A model generated the notes under the pieces. It did not search any database. It saw only the letters and a program-made list of their open reading frames with translations, and was not told the DNA's origin. Position numbers and translations under genes: made by a program. DNA of 55,238 bases from Candidatus Krumholzibacteriota bacterium (GTDB lineage: Bacteria; Krumholzibacteriota; Krumholzibacteriia; Krumholzibacteriales; Krumholzibacteriaceae): positions 1-55,238 of the forward strand of contig JAFGEZ010000002.1 of the NCBI GenBank assembly GCA_016931295.1, written 5' to 3'. This document shows, one piece after another, positions 26,912 through 36,331 of this stretch (its first letter is position 1; every line of letters begins with the position of its first letter).

Positions 26912-27808
26912 CTACGAATCAAGCGCGGTTTCGGCGAGGCTCGCCTCGAGCGCGGCGATCGCCACCTCGATCTGATCGGCGGAGGGCTCGCGCGTCGTGA
27001 AGCGCTGGAGGAAGATGCCGGGCCAGAAGACGAATCCGAGCCACCGGCGCACGCCGGGGAGCGCGGAGAGCCGGAGGACCTCGTAGGAGAGGCCGGCGAT
27101 CACCGGCACGGCGGCGAGACGCAGAAGACGCTCGCCCACGTTCTCGGGCCGCCCGAAGAACATGAAGACGAGGATGCTCACGATCACGACGATCAACAGG
27201 AAGCTCGTCGAGCAGCGCGGGTGCATCCGCGGATAGCCTTTCACCGTCTCGGGCGTGACCTCCTCGCCCGCCTCGAAGGCGAAGATCGTCTTGTGCTCGG
27301 CGCCGTGGTACTCGAATATCCGCCGCATCTCCTTCCAGAGGGAGACGAGGATGATGTAGAGGACGATGAAGACGAGGCGGATGAGCCCGTCGACGAGGTT
27401 GAAGGCCAGCCCGCTCTCGAAACCGGCGAGCTCGGTCAGCTTGAGGGGGATGTAGAAGAAGAGCGCGAGCCCCAGGAGAAAGGCCCCCGCGACGGTCAGA
27501 ACCATGTGCAGCGTCGAGAGGCCGCCGCCCGCCTCCCCGCCTTCCCCGGCGGCGTGCTCGGCGGAGAAGTTGAGCGCCTTGACGGCGATCATGAACGTCT
27601 CGAAGAGGGAAACGGCGCCGCGGACGATCGGCAGCCCGAGCAACCGGTGGCGTTTGGCGAGGGATACGAAGAACTCCGCCGAAACGACGACTTCGCCGTC
27701 CGGCGTGCGGACCGCGGTGGCCAGCCGGGTGGGCGAGCGCATCATCACGCCTTCGATGACGGCCTGGCCACCGACATGAAGGGCCCGTCTGGCTTCCCTT
27801 TCGGGCAT
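26912..27808 (-). CDS. DUF1385 (YqhQ-like) membrane protein
   Basis: The 298-residue protein starts with the family motif VGGQAVIEGVMMRSP and contains YHGAEHKTIFAFEAGE and YPRMHPRCSTSFLLIVV, all typical of DUF1385/YqhQ. About four to five hydrophobic segments lie between residues 100 and 255. The function is unknown; the family is often found beside rpmE and prfA, as here. The conserved His residues (EYHGAEHK, RMHPRC) suggest metal or haem-like chemistry, but that is inference. Confidence 0.88.
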   Translation of the reverse strand: MPEREARRALHVGGQAVIEGVMMRSPTRLATAVRTPDGEVVVSAEFFVSLAKRHRLLGLPIVRGAVSLFETFMIAVKALNFSAEHAAGEGGEAGGGLSTLHMVLTVAGAFLLGLALFFYIPLKLTELAGFESGLAFNLVDGLIRLVFIVLYIILVSLWKEMRRIFEYHGAEHKTIFAFEAGEEVTPETVKGYPRMHPRCSTSFLLIVVIVSILVFMFFGRPENVGERLLRLAAVPVIAGLSYEVLRLSALPGVRRWLGFVFWPGIFLQRFTTREPSADQIEVAIAALEASLAETALDS

Positions 27809-27844
27809 GATGACCTCGGGATACCCGGCGGCGGCGGGCAGGAT

Positions 27845-28063
27845 CTACTTGCTCTGCTTCTTGCGGTAGTCGCCGTACTTGCGCTGGAACCGCTCGACGC
27901 GACCGGCCGTGTCGACGAGTTTCTGCTTGCCCGTAAAGAACGGGTGGCAGCTCGAACAGATCTCGACGTGGATCTCGTCCTGCGTCGAGCGCGTCTCGAT
28001 CACGTTCCCGCAGAGGCAGGTGATCTTCGCCTTCTTGTAGTCGGGGTGCAGCCCCTTCTTCAT
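27845..28063 (-). CDS. rpmE: 50S ribosomal protein L31
   Basis: The 72-residue product is a zinc-type L31, with C16, C18, C36 and C39 (CLCG ... CSSC). The start [16 protein letters not shown] is characteristic. The ATG at 28063 matches homology; an upstream in-frame start adds 17 unrelated residues. The zinc type is usually the one replaced by a Cys-free copy during zinc starvation; no such copy is in the window. It lies between rho and the DUF1385 gene. Confidence 0.96.
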   Translation of the reverse strand: MKKGLHPDYKKAKITCLCGNVIETRSTQDEIHVEICSSCHPFFTGKQKLVDTAGRVERFQRKYGDYRKKQSK

Positions 28064-28172
28064 CTCGTTTCTCCGTTTCGAAGCCCTTCCCGGCCGTTCC
28101 GCGGCCGGGACCATGGAATCTAATACGCCGGCCGCGCCGGCGCAACCGGAATTTCCGCCGCAGCTTCCCCCG

Positions 28173-29420
28173 TCACGCGTTCATCGACTGGAGGAACTTC
28201 TGGTTGGTCTTCGTCTTCGATATCTTCTCGAGCAGGAACTCCATCGCCTCGACGGGAGACTTGTCGCTGAGGAACTTGCGGAGAATGTAGACCTTGCTGA
28301 GCGTCTTCTCGTCGAGGAGGAGCTCCTCCTTGCGCGTTCCCGACCGGAAGATGTCCATCGCCGGCCAGACGCGCTTGTCGGCGAGCCGGCGGTCGAGGAC
28401 GATCTCGAGGTTGCCCGTTCCCTTGAACTCCTCGAAGATCACCTCGTCCATGCGGCTTCCCGTCTCGATCAGCGCGGTCGCCATGATCGTGAGGCTCCCC
28501 TGCTCCTCGGTGTTGCGCGCGGCCCCGAAGAAGCGCTTCGGCCGCTGGAGGGCGTTGGAGTCGACGCCGCCGGAGAGGATCTTCCCCGAATGCGGCACGA
28601 CGGCGTTGTGCGCGCGGGCGAGACGCGTGATCGAGTCGAGGAGGATCACGACGTCCTTGCCGTGCTCGACGAGGCGCTTCGCCTTCTGGATGACCATGTC
28701 GGCGACCTGGACATGCCGGTCGGCCGGCTCGTCGAAGGTCGAGGAGATGACCTCGCCGTTGACCGAGCGCTCCATGTCGGTGACCTCCTCGGGGCGCTCG
28801 TCGATGAGCAGGACGATCAGGGTCACCTCGGGATGGTTCGCCGTGATGGAGTTGGCGATCTTCTGGAGCAGGATCGTCTTTCCGGTCCGGGGCGGGGCCA
28901 CGATGAGGCCGCGCTGTCCCTTTCCGATCGGCGTGAGCAGGTTCATCAAACGCGCGGAGAGATCCTCCGGATCGTGCTCGAGGTTTATCTGCTCCTCGGG
29001 GTAGAGCGGCGTGAGGTTGTCGAAGAGCGTCTTCTTCTTGACCTCGTCGGGGTGCTCGTGATCGACGGCCTCGACCTTGAGGAGCGCGAAATACCGCTCG
29101 GATTCCTTCGGCGCCCTGACCTGGCCGGAAACGATGTCGCCGGTGCGCAGGTCGAATTTCTTGATCTGCGAAGGGGAGACGTAGATATCGTCGGGGCCGG
29201 GCAGATAGTTGTAGGTCGGTGAACGGAGGAATCCGTATCCCTCGGGAAGGACCTGCAGGACGCCCTCGCTGAAGATGAATCCGTTCTGCTGCGCCTGCGC
29301 CTCGAGGATCTTGAAGATGATCTCCTGCTTGCGCAGGTTGCTCAGACCCGTGATTCCCAGGTCCACGCCCATCGTCATGAGCTCCTCGATCTTCATGCTT
29401 TTCAGTTCGGCGATATCCAT
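28173..29420 (-). CDS. rho: Transcription termination factor Rho
   Basis: Rho is an RNA-dependent hexameric helicase that ends transcripts. The 415-residue product has the N-terminal helical domain ([18 protein letters not shown]), the cold-shock RNA-binding domain ([30 protein letters not shown]), Walker A PPRTGKT (K181) and the Q/R-loop regions ([29 protein letters not shown]). The ATG at 29420 is where homology starts; an upstream in-frame extension has no similarity. A leader of about 150 bases precedes it. Confidence 0.97.
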   Translation of the reverse strand: MDIAELKSMKIEELMTMGVDLGITGLSNLRKQEIIFKILEAQAQQNGFIFSEGVLQVLPEGYGFLRSPTYNYLPGPDDIYVSPSQIKKFDLRTGDIVSGQVRAPKESERYFALLKVEAVDHEHPDEVKKKTLFDNLTPLYPEEQINLEHDPEDLSARLMNLLTPIGKGQRGLIVAPPRTGKTILLQKIANSITANHPEVTLIVLLIDERPEEVTDMERSVNGEVISSTFDEPADRHVQVADMVIQKAKRLVEHGKDVVILLDSITRLARAHNAVVPHSGKILSGGVDSNALQRPKRFFGAARNTEEQGSLTIMATALIETGSRMDEVIFEEFKGTGNLEIVLDRRLADKRVWPAMDIFRSGTRKEELLLDEKTLSKVYILRKFLSDKSPVEAMEFLLEKISKTKTNQKFLQSMNA

Positions 29421-29541
29421 GTACCCTACCTCTTCTTCTCCCACTGATGCTGATGCGGATGATCGATCAGGCGGCACCGCCCGAACACGAGGCCCAAGAT
29501 CGGTGCCCGGCAACGTTCTCTTGATTGGAAGGAAAACGAAG

Positions 29542-29606
29542 AATCACGAAGCGACGATTCTCCACGTATCAGTCGTGATTGTACTTCAATGACCTCCTGA
29601 TGTCAA
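29542..29606 (-). promoter_or_regulatory. Sigma70 promoter of rho with an inverted repeat over the start region
   Basis: TTGACA (29601-29606), 17 bases and TACAAT (29578-29583) on the minus strand make a near-consensus promoter. An 8-bp inverted repeat, AATCACGA (29542-29549) with TCGTGATT (29573-29580), overlaps the -10 and the start point and could be an operator. The predicted rho leader is about 150 bases, long enough for the autoregulation known for rho in other bacteria. Confidence 0.75.
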
Positions 29607-29665
29607 GCGTTTCGGGTGATCGGGGCGCCGGTCGGGGTCGTGCTGTCCGGGCGTCGGGACGGAAG

Positions 29666-29698
29666 GGGGCGGGCGCCGCAGCGCGCGGCGTCCGCCCC
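29666..29698 (-). terminator. Strong hairpin after the TPR lipoprotein gene
   Basis: A 14-base stem with one mismatch (29666-29679 with 29685-29698) and a 5-base loop lies ten bases beyond the stop. No T run follows, so it may act as a 3' end stabiliser or in Rho-dependent termination. Confidence 0.4.
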
Positions 29699-29708
29699 TC
29701 GAAACCGC

Positions 29709-30758
29709 TTACTGCCCGGTGAGCTCCTTGTATTTCATGAAGGCTTCCTCGGCCTTCATCTTCATGCCCTTCTTGTTGTAGGAGAGGCTCAGGATCTGAT
29801 AGCCGCGCGGATCGTCGGGGAACATCCCCGTGTACTTCTGCCCCTGCGCGACGGCCTCGTCCCACAGCTCGCCCTTCCAGTAGGTGAGCAGGAGACTGTA
29901 GTTCGCCTGCTGGTCCTCGGGGGAGACGTTGATGGCGCTCTGGTAGGCGTCGATCGCCTGGAACCACTTCTCCATCTGGTAATAGGCGACCCCGAGATTG
30001 TAGTAGAGATCGAAGCTCTCCGAATCGGTCTTCAGCCGCGCCTCGACGGCCATCTTCAGGAAATCGACGGCCGCTTCGGCCTCGCCCGTGCCGAGGTAGA
30101 CGTAGCCGACCTTCTCGACGGCCTCGTAGTTGGCTGGATCGTCGAGGAGCAGCCGGTCGAAGATCTCGAGGGCCCGTTCCTTGTCGCCGCGCGAGACCAT
30201 CACCTGGCCGGCGAGCGTGAGGACGGCGGAGTATTCGTCGTCCTCGGGAGTCGTCCGGGAGACGAGCGTGTCGGTCGCGACGTAGGCCGGCTCGAGGTAG
30301 GTGCTGTCCTCCTCGCTCAGCGCGTGGTAGACCTTGGCGAGGTTGAGCCACCCCTTCACCGCGCGCGGATCCGACTTGGTGGCCATGTCGAATTCCTTGG
30401 CCGCGCCGACGAGGTTCTCGGCCTGGTAGTCGCTGACGCCGTTGTTGAAATGCTTGGCCCAGTTGTGCGTGATGTTGTTCTCCGCGTCGTTCGTCTTCTT
30501 GGGATCGATCCTGGCGGCCGTCATGAACTCTTCGAAGGACTCCCGCATCTTGCCGGTGAAGCTGTAGGAGATGCCGAGCTGGAAATGCGCCTCGGCGTCC
30601 TGGGGATTCTTCTCGAGCGCGAGCAGCGCCATCTCGATGGCCTTTTCGTAGTTCTTGTGCTGGTTGTGCAGCATCGCGCTCGTCGTCTCGACGCTCTTGC
30701 ACGAATTGAGCGTCAGGGCGAGCACCAGCAACGCGAGAATCACCAGCGTCCGCTTCAT
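29709..30758 (-). CDS. TPR-repeat lipoprotein
   Basis: The 349-residue protein has a lipoprotein signal peptide (MKRTLVILALLVLALTLNSC) with the lipobox LNSC. From about residue 40 it is built of tetratricopeptide repeats (YEKAIEMALLALEKNPQDAEAHFQLGI; ALEIFDRLLLDDPANYEAVEKVGYVYL; YYNLGVAYYQMEKWFQAIDAYQSAI). It is probably an envelope-anchored scaffold. The gene is a single transcription unit with its own promoter. The exact partner is unknown. Confidence 0.88.
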   Translation of the reverse strand: MKRTLVILALLVLALTLNSCKSVETTSAMLHNQHKNYEKAIEMALLALEKNPQDAEAHFQLGISYSFTGKMRESFEEFMTAARIDPKKTNDAENNITHNWAKHFNNGVSDYQAENLVGAAKEFDMATKSDPRAVKGWLNLAKVYHALSEEDSTYLEPAYVATDTLVSRTTPEDDEYSAVLTLAGQVMVSRGDKERALEIFDRLLLDDPANYEAVEKVGYVYLGTGEAEAAVDFLKMAVEARLKTDSESFDLYYNLGVAYYQMEKWFQAIDAYQSAINVSPEDQQANYSLLLTYWKGELWDEAVAQGQKYTGMFPDDPRGYQILSLSYNKKGMKMKAEEAFMKYKELTGQ

Positions 30759-30932
30759 GTGAGGAGTACCTCCTGTTGAACCGTGATGGGAAATCCGTTT
30801 CCCCGTCCGTCGTCGCCCGCCCGCATGCCGACGGCAGGCGGTCGGTGAAGGGTTGGCGGTCCGGGGATTTCCTCCTGAGCGCGAACAGCCCGGAACGAGG
30901 GATGTTGCAGGTTGCCTTGTGTGACCACAGGA

Positions 30933-30961
30933 AAGGTAGCAATCGCCGGAAAAGGTGTCAA
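30933..30961 (-). promoter_or_regulatory. Sigma70 promoter of the TPR lipoprotein gene
   Basis: TTGACA (30956-30961), 17 bases and TACCTT (30933-30938) on the minus strand. The leader would be about 165 bases. The promoter sits just past the priA stop, so the gene is expressed independently. Confidence 0.65.
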
Positions 30962-30993
30962 GCACTATCAATACGCCCCTTGCGCCCTCCCGG

Positions 30994-32991
30994 TCACGAG
31001 ATGTTCACCGGGTCGACGTCCCACTGCAGATCGAGGCCGGAACGATCCCGCAAAGCCGCCGACGCGGCGTCGACGAACCGGCGGCATTCAACCGCGTCGA
31101 GTGGCCCGCGGACGAGGACACGGAACCGGTGCCGGCCGCGGACCCGCTGGACGAGCGCGGGGGCGGGGCCGAGCACGCCGGCGAGCATCCCGGCGGCGTC
31201 GCGGAGCGCGTCCGCGGCGCGCACGGCGCCATCGAGGGCCGCGTCCTCGCCCCGCGCGGAGACGGTGAAGAGGAGGAGCCGGCCGGCCGGCGGGTACCCG
31301 AGCTCCCGCCGGAGCGCGAGCTCGCGCTCGGCGAAGCCCGCGAAGTCGTGGACGGCGAGATGCTCGTAGAGGTAGTGCTCGGGCACGAGCGTCTGGACGA
31401 TCACGCGCCCCGTCTCGCCACCGCGTCCCGTGCGGCCCGCCGCCTGGAAGAGCAGCTGGAAGGAGCGCTCGACCGCGCGGAAATCGGGGAAGTTCAGACC
31501 GGCGTCCCCCGAGAGGACCCCCACGAGCGAGACGTTCGGGTAGTGGTGCCCCTTCGCCACCATCTGCGTCCCGAGGAGGACGTCTGCATCGCCGCGGGAG
31601 AAGCGCTCGAGTATCTCGAGGTGGCCGCGCACGCCCGATGTCGTGTCGAGGTCCATGCGCGCGACCCGCAGCCCGGGGACGAGGTTGGCGAGATCGGTCT
31701 CGATCCGCTGCGTCCCCGCGCCGCGCTGGCGCAGTCCCCACTTCCCGCAGTTCGGACACTGTTCGGGCGGCGTCCGCCGGTGCCCGCAGTAGTGGCAACG
31801 CAACTCGCCGCTGCGGCTGTGGTAGGCGAGCGAGATCGAGCAGTCCGGGCATCGCTCGATCCACCCGCACGCGCGGCACTGGACGTAATTCGCGTGCCCG
31901 CGGCGGTTGAGGAGGACGATCGCCTGCGTGCCGTCCCGGCGGCACCGGTCGAGCTCGTCGAGGAGCCGCGACGAGAAGAGCCCCTCCTCTTTCCGCATGT
32001 CGACGATCTCGACGGCGGGCATTTGCCCGTCGATGGGCCGGTGGCTCAGTTCGAGAAGCGTCGTCCCCCCGCCGCGCGCCTCGGCGTAGCTTTCGAGCGA
32101 GGGGGTGGCCGACCCGAGCAGGAGGGCGGCGCCCTGCAACCGTGCGCGCATGCCGGCGACGGCGACGGCGTGGTAGTGCGGCTTCTCCTCCTGCTTGAAG
32201 GAGGTGTCCTGCTCCTCGTCGACCACGACGATCCCCAGGTCGGGCATCGGCACGAAGACGGCCGACCTGGCGCCGATCACCACCCGCGCCTCGCCGGCGG
32301 CGGCGCGCAGCCAGATCGAGTGCCGCTGCGGCCCGGTGAGGCGGCTGTGGAGCACGGCGACCTCCCGGCCGAAGCGCCGCCGGAACCGCGCCGTCGTCTG
32401 GGGGATCAGGGCGATCTCCGGGATGAGCACGAGGGCGCTCCTGCCCCGCTCGAGCGCCGCCTCGATACAGCGGAGGTAGACCTCGGTCTTGCCGCTTCCC
32501 GTGACGCCGTACAGGAGAAAGCGCCCGGGGGCACCCTTTTCGACGGCGCCGGAGACCGCCGCGACGGCCGCCGACTGCTCGTCGGTGAGGTCGGGGTATT
32601 CAGCGTCGTGCGGGAATCCGTCGCCCCCCGTCTCGGCGGGGGTCCGCCCCCGCCCCTTGAGCGCGGCGGGAAACATCGCGCGGAGGACCTCGCCGAGGGG
32701 ATGGACGTAGCGTTCGGCGATGCCCCGCGCCAGTTCGAGAAGCGTCGCGTCGAGAAGGGGCGTCTCGTCGAGGACCGCGGCGATCGGCCTGGCTCGGATG
32801 CCGCGCGGCGCGGCGCGCCTGGCAGCGACGACGTAGCCGGTCATCCGCCGCCGGCCGAAGGGCACGAGGACGCGGCAGCCGGGGACCGGCGCCTCCTCGA
32901 GTTCGTCGGGAACGAGATAGGTGAACTCCCGCTCGAGTGGAACGGGAAGAACGACGTCGACGAACCGGTATGCCCGCGGCGGTCTGCTCAT
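30994..32991 (-). CDS. priA: Primosomal replication restart helicase PriA
   Basis: PriA reloads the replisome at stalled forks. The 665-residue product has the N-terminal DNA-binding domain (VVLPVPLEREFTYLVP), Walker A GVTGSGKTEVY (K168), DEEQD in motif II, and the eight-cysteine zinc region (CRACGWIERCPDCSISL ... CHYCGHRRTPPEQCPNCG), then the C-terminal helicase lobe with AAGRTGRG. The ATG at 32991 has no ribosome site; a -10 element lies only ten bases upstream, so the message may be almost leaderless. A longer frame from 33030 would begin within the promoter. Confidence 0.95.
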   Translation of the reverse strand: MSRPPRAYRFVDVVLPVPLEREFTYLVPDELEEAPVPGCRVLVPFGRRRMTGYVVAARRAAPRGIRARPIAAVLDETPLLDATLLELARGIAERYVHPLGEVLRAMFPAALKGRGRTPAETGGDGFPHDAEYPDLTDEQSAAVAAVSGAVEKGAPGRFLLYGVTGSGKTEVYLRCIEAALERGRSALVLIPEIALIPQTTARFRRRFGREVAVLHSRLTGPQRHSIWLRAAAGEARVVIGARSAVFVPMPDLGIVVVDEEQDTSFKQEEKPHYHAVAVAGMRARLQGAALLLGSATPSLESYAEARGGGTTLLELSHRPIDGQMPAVEIVDMRKEEGLFSSRLLDELDRCRRDGTQAIVLLNRRGHANYVQCRACGWIERCPDCSISLAYHSRSGELRCHYCGHRRTPPEQCPNCGKWGLRQRGAGTQRIETDLANLVPGLRVARMDLDTTSGVRGHLEILERFSRGDADVLLGTQMVAKGHHYPNVSLVGVLSGDAGLNFPDFRAVERSFQLLFQAAGRTGRGGETGRVIVQTLVPEHYLYEHLAVHDFAGFAERELALRRELGYPPAGRLLLFTVSARGEDAALDGAVRAADALRDAAGMLAGVLGPAPALVQRVRGRHRFRVLVRGPLDAVECRRFVDAASAALRDRSGLDLQWDVDPVNIS

Positions 32992-33001
32992 GACGGGCCG
33001 G

Positions 33002-33030
33002 AGTATACGGCCCGGCGGCCGCCCCGGCAA
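33002..33030 (-). promoter_or_regulatory. Promoter of priA giving a near-leaderless mRNA
   Basis: TTGCCG (33025-33030), 17 bases and TATACT (33002-33007) on the minus strand. The ATG starts ten bases after the -10, leaving about three bases of leader and no Shine-Dalgarno sequence. Confidence 0.6.
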
Positions 33031-33039
33031 ACCGATTCT

Positions 33040-33417
33040 CTAGTGCTTGCAGGCGAGCAGCTCGTGTATCCTGTCGACCAGCTTGTTCGGGCTGAAGGGC
33101 TTCACGATGTAATCGGTTGCGCCCACCTCGTAGCCGAGCCGCTTGTCGATGTCGCGTCCCTTGGCCGTCAGCAGCATGACGGGGATGTTCCTGGTCAGCG
33201 GGTTCGCCTTCAGGATGCGGCAGGCCTCGTAACCGTCGATCCGCGGCATCATCACGTCGAGAATGATCAGGTCCGGCTGTTCGCGCCGCGCCTTCTCGAT
33301 CGCCTCCTCGCCGTTGGAGGCGGCGATGACCTCGTACCCTTCCGACGCGATGCTGAACTCGAGTATCTGCGTGATGTTGACCTCGTCGTCGACGACGAGC
33401 ACCTTTCCCTTGTTCAT
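33040..33417 (-). CDS. Single-domain response regulator (CheY-like)
   Basis: The 125-residue product is one receiver domain with acidic D10-D11, phospho-acceptor D54 (LIILDVMMPRIDGYE), Thr in MLLTAKG and Lys in DYIVKPFSP. There is no output domain, so it probably passes a phosphate or binds a partner. The ATG overlaps the stop of the large kinase upstream (ATGA). It is the last gene of the five-gene signalling operon. Confidence 0.92.
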   Translation of the reverse strand: MNKGKVLVVDDEVNITQILEFSIASEGYEVIAASNGEEAIEKARREQPDLIILDVMMPRIDGYEACRILKANPLTRNIPVMLLTAKGRDIDKRLGYEVGATDYIVKPFSPNKLVDRIHELLACKH

Positions 33418-36317
33418 CGAATCTCCTCCATGGTTGCCGTCTCGTGATGCGTGTCGACGGAGCCGGCGGCGGGCGACGGCTCGAGGGCCGAGAGGACGAT
33501 CTCGCCGCGGTCCTCGGCAGCGCCGAGATCGAGCAACGCCTTGACGAAGGCGCCGACGACCCGGGGATCGAACCGCGATCCGGCCCCCCTGATGATCTCG
33601 TTTCGGGCCTCGTCGAGCGTGAAGCAGCGACGGTAGGGCCCCGGCGTGACGAGGGCGCGGAAGGAATCCACGACGTTGACGATCCGCGCCTCGATCGGTA
33701 TCTCGTCCCCCGCGAGGCCGTCGGGGTACCCCGTGCCGTCGAAATACTCGTGGTGGCAGCGGATCATCCGCATGATCCGCTCCTCGAGCCCCATCGGCGA
33801 CACGAGGGTGTATCCGGTCGACGGGTGTTCGCGAAGCGCTTCCCATTCCCTGGCGGTGAGCTCCTCCTTCTTGCCGCGTATGGAACGCGGCACCTTCATC
33901 ATGCCCAGGTCGTAGAGGTTCATCCCGAGCCGCAGCGCGGTGAGCGATCGCTCGTCGATATCGAGTCGCCGCCCCACGGCGAGGGCGATCCGCGTGAGGT
34001 TGGTCAGGTTCCGGCTGCCCCACGTCTCGCGGATCTCGAGAATGGAACGCATCGAGTCCTTCAGCTTGTCGAAATTCGACGAGACGGCCTCGTAGGCCCT
34101 GAGCTTGTTCAGCATCCCCACGATGATCAGGGCGAGCGACTCGAGCAGCTCCCGGTCGGCCTCGTCGTACTCGCGCCCCTCGACGTTGTCGCTGACGTTC
34201 ACGACACCGACGATCCGGTCGCCGTCGCGGAGCGGAGCCGAGATGAAGGAGTGGGTCCCGTAGAAGAGGGAGTTGTTCGTGCGGGCATAATCGAGGTCCT
34301 TCTCGATGTCGGCCGCGTGTATCGACAGGCCGCTTTCCGCCACGCGCCCGGCGATGCGCTCGCCGACGCGGACGCTCGTGTTCTGGACGAAATCGTATTC
34401 GAGCCCCTTCGCGGCGACGATGCGGAGAAGATCGTCGTCATCCTCCTGGCGGAGCATGATCGACGCCTTGCGCGCCTGGAGGATCTCGGAGACCATCTCG
34501 ACGAGGAGCGAGAGGTACCGTTCCCGGTCGAAGCGGATCGAGCCGAAGTACCCCGCCCCGCCGGCCTGCCTGACGACGACGTCCTTCATCGGCAACAGCA
34601 CGACGAATCTCGCGCCGGCCTCCTTGACGTTCTCCACCCAGATCTGGCCGTCGTGCCAGTCGACGATGTTCTTGCAGATCGCCAGCCCGAGGCCGCTCCC
34701 TCCGTGCTCGCGGGTGTTGCTGGCGTCGACCTGGTGGAAGCGCTCGAAGATCTTGTCGAGCTGGTCCTCGGGGATCCCGCTGCCCGTGTCCTGCACGACG
34801 ATCCTGGCCGCGGCCGCCTCCTCCTCGAGGGTCACCGTCACGCGGCCGCCGGCCGGCGTGAACTTGACGGCGTTGCTCATCAGGTTGTTCAGCAGCTGCC
34901 GGAGCAGCTCGCGGTCCGCGTCGATCGTCACCGGCCCCTTCGGCAACCGGAGATCGCTGTCGACCTCGGCCGAGAGGAATTGCTCGTGCAGCTTGCCGTG
35001 GACCTGCTCGATGATCTGGCTGAGGTTGCACGGCACCTTCTCCACCTTGAGGAGCCCCGTCTCCATGCAGGAGTAGTTGAGGATGTTGTCGACGAGCTTG
35101 ATGATCCGCTCGCCCTCCTCGTCCATCACGCTGAGGAAGTCCCGCATCGTTCCGCGCTCGATCGAGTCGATGTTGTCGAGGAGCGTCTCGGTGTAGGCCT
35201 TGACCGACGTCAGGGGCGTGCGCAGCTCGTGCGAGACGATCGAGAGAAAGTTCGACTTGAGCTGGTTGACGCTCTCGAATTCCTCGCGGCTCGCGGCGAG
35301 CGCCCGCTCGCCGTCGCGGATCTTGCCGGCGGCTCGCTCGCGCTGCAGGACCTGCAGTATCCCGTTCGTGTAGAAGTCGAAGATCTCCCTGTCGGCCGCG
35401 GAGGGGAGGTCGTCGTGGAATCCGACGGTCAGGAAGCCCTTCGCCAGCCCCTTCTCCATCACCGGCGCCACCCATACGGCGCGCCCCGTCCATTCGATTC
35501 CGCCGGGAACGAACACGTCGAGGTCCTCGCCGAGTTCCCCGGCGTCGACCGACCAGCCGTTGCCGTGGGAGAGGTCGTCCCGGCAGACGCGGTGGAAGAG
35601 CTCCCGCTCGACGGTGAAGGAGGCGTCCGGTCCGGGCTCGAGATCGATCCCGCCGGAGAAGGCGGCGAAGGTGAAATGCGCCTCGCCGTTGCGCGCGAGC
35701 CGGAGCAGGACGTACGACGCCCCGGTGTCGGCGGCGACGGCGGAGACGATCCGCTGGAAGAGCTCGGGCGGACGGACGTCGCCGGCCACTGCGCGGTTGA
35801 TCTCGAGCGCCGAGGCGATCGACAGTCCCCGCGCCGGCGGCTTCGCCTCCCGCGAGACGTAAAGCAGTGACGGCGGTGGCGGGAAGGAGACGGCAGCGAC
35901 CGCCGTGAGCGCGCCCGCGAGGTCGACGAGCGCGACGAGCTGGAACCAGAAGGGGTCGTAACCGGTCATGCCCGCGGCCGTCAAACCGGCGAGCGCCGTC
36001 CCGGCGGCGAGCATGGCCCCCGCGGCGGCGGGCAGGAGACGGCGGGGAACCCGCCCCGCGCCGGCGAGCCACAATCCCGTCGCCCCCAGGGCGACCGCGG
36101 CGACGACATGGAGGCCGGGGAGACCGTCGCCGAAGGCGAAGACGAACCGGGAGGCGGCAACGAGCGCGATCCCCGCCACGGAGGCGCCGCGCCGGCGGTC
36201 CGGGCCGGACGCGACCGCGCGCGCCGCGCAGACGACGGCTGCGAGGAGGAAGACCAGCAGGTACGCCGCCTGCCCCGCCTCTCCCGTCAGCATCGTATCG
36301 ATCGCCCGAATGGTCAC
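33414..36317 (-). CDS. Membrane histidine kinase with GAF domains and degenerate HD-GYP domain
   Basis: The 967-residue protein has several N-terminal membrane helices (about 15-145), a GAF-like region (about 170-330), a HisKA domain with H363 (SIVSHELRTPLTSVKAY), an HATPase domain (DTGSGIPEDQLDKIFERF; GGSGLGLAICKNIV), a second GAF (about 610-765) and a C-terminal HD-GYP domain (from about 790). The GYP part is intact (HHEYFDGTGYPDGL). The HD pair is YD at 802-803 and the following GK is GM, so c-di-GMP hydrolysis is doubtful. The start is GTG at 36317 with GGGAG upstream. The kinase part looks active. Confidence 0.9.
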   Translation of the reverse strand: MTIRAIDTMLTGEAGQAAYLLVFLLAAVVCAARAVASGPDRRRGASVAGIALVAASRFVFAFGDGLPGLHVVAAVALGATGLWLAGAGRVPRRLLPAAAGAMLAAGTALAGLTAAGMTGYDPFWFQLVALVDLAGALTAVAAVSFPPPPSLLYVSREAKPPARGLSIASALEINRAVAGDVRPPELFQRIVSAVAADTGASYVLLRLARNGEAHFTFAAFSGGIDLEPGPDASFTVERELFHRVCRDDLSHGNGWSVDAGELGEDLDVFVPGGIEWTGRAVWVAPVMEKGLAKGFLTVGFHDDLPSAADREIFDFYTNGILQVLQRERAAGKIRDGERALAASREEFESVNQLKSNFLSIVSHELRTPLTSVKAYTETLLDNIDSIERGTMRDFLSVMDEEGERIIKLVDNILNYSCMETGLLKVEKVPCNLSQIIEQVHGKLHEQFLSAEVDSDLRLPKGPVTIDADRELLRQLLNNLMSNAVKFTPAGGRVTVTLEEEAAAARIVVQDTGSGIPEDQLDKIFERFHQVDASNTREHGGSGLGLAICKNIVDWHDGQIWVENVKEAGARFVVLLPMKDVVVRQAGGAGYFGSIRFDRERYLSLLVEMVSEILQARKASIMLRQEDDDDLLRIVAAKGLEYDFVQNTSVRVGERIAGRVAESGLSIHAADIEKDLDYARTNNSLFYGTHSFISAPLRDGDRIVGVVNVSDNVEGREYDEADRELLESLALIIVGMLNKLRAYEAVSSNFDKLKDSMRSILEIRETWGSRNLTNLTRIALAVGRRLDIDERSLTALRLGMNLYDLGMMKVPRSIRGKKEELTAREWEALREHPSTGYTLVSPMGLEERIMRMIRCHHEYFDGTGYPDGLAGDEIPIEARIVNVVDSFRALVTPGPYRRCFTLDEARNEIIRGAGSRFDPRVVGAFVKALLDLGAAEDRGEIVLSALEPSPAAGSVDTHHETATMEEIR

Positions 36318-36331
36318 CGTCGTTCTCCCGC

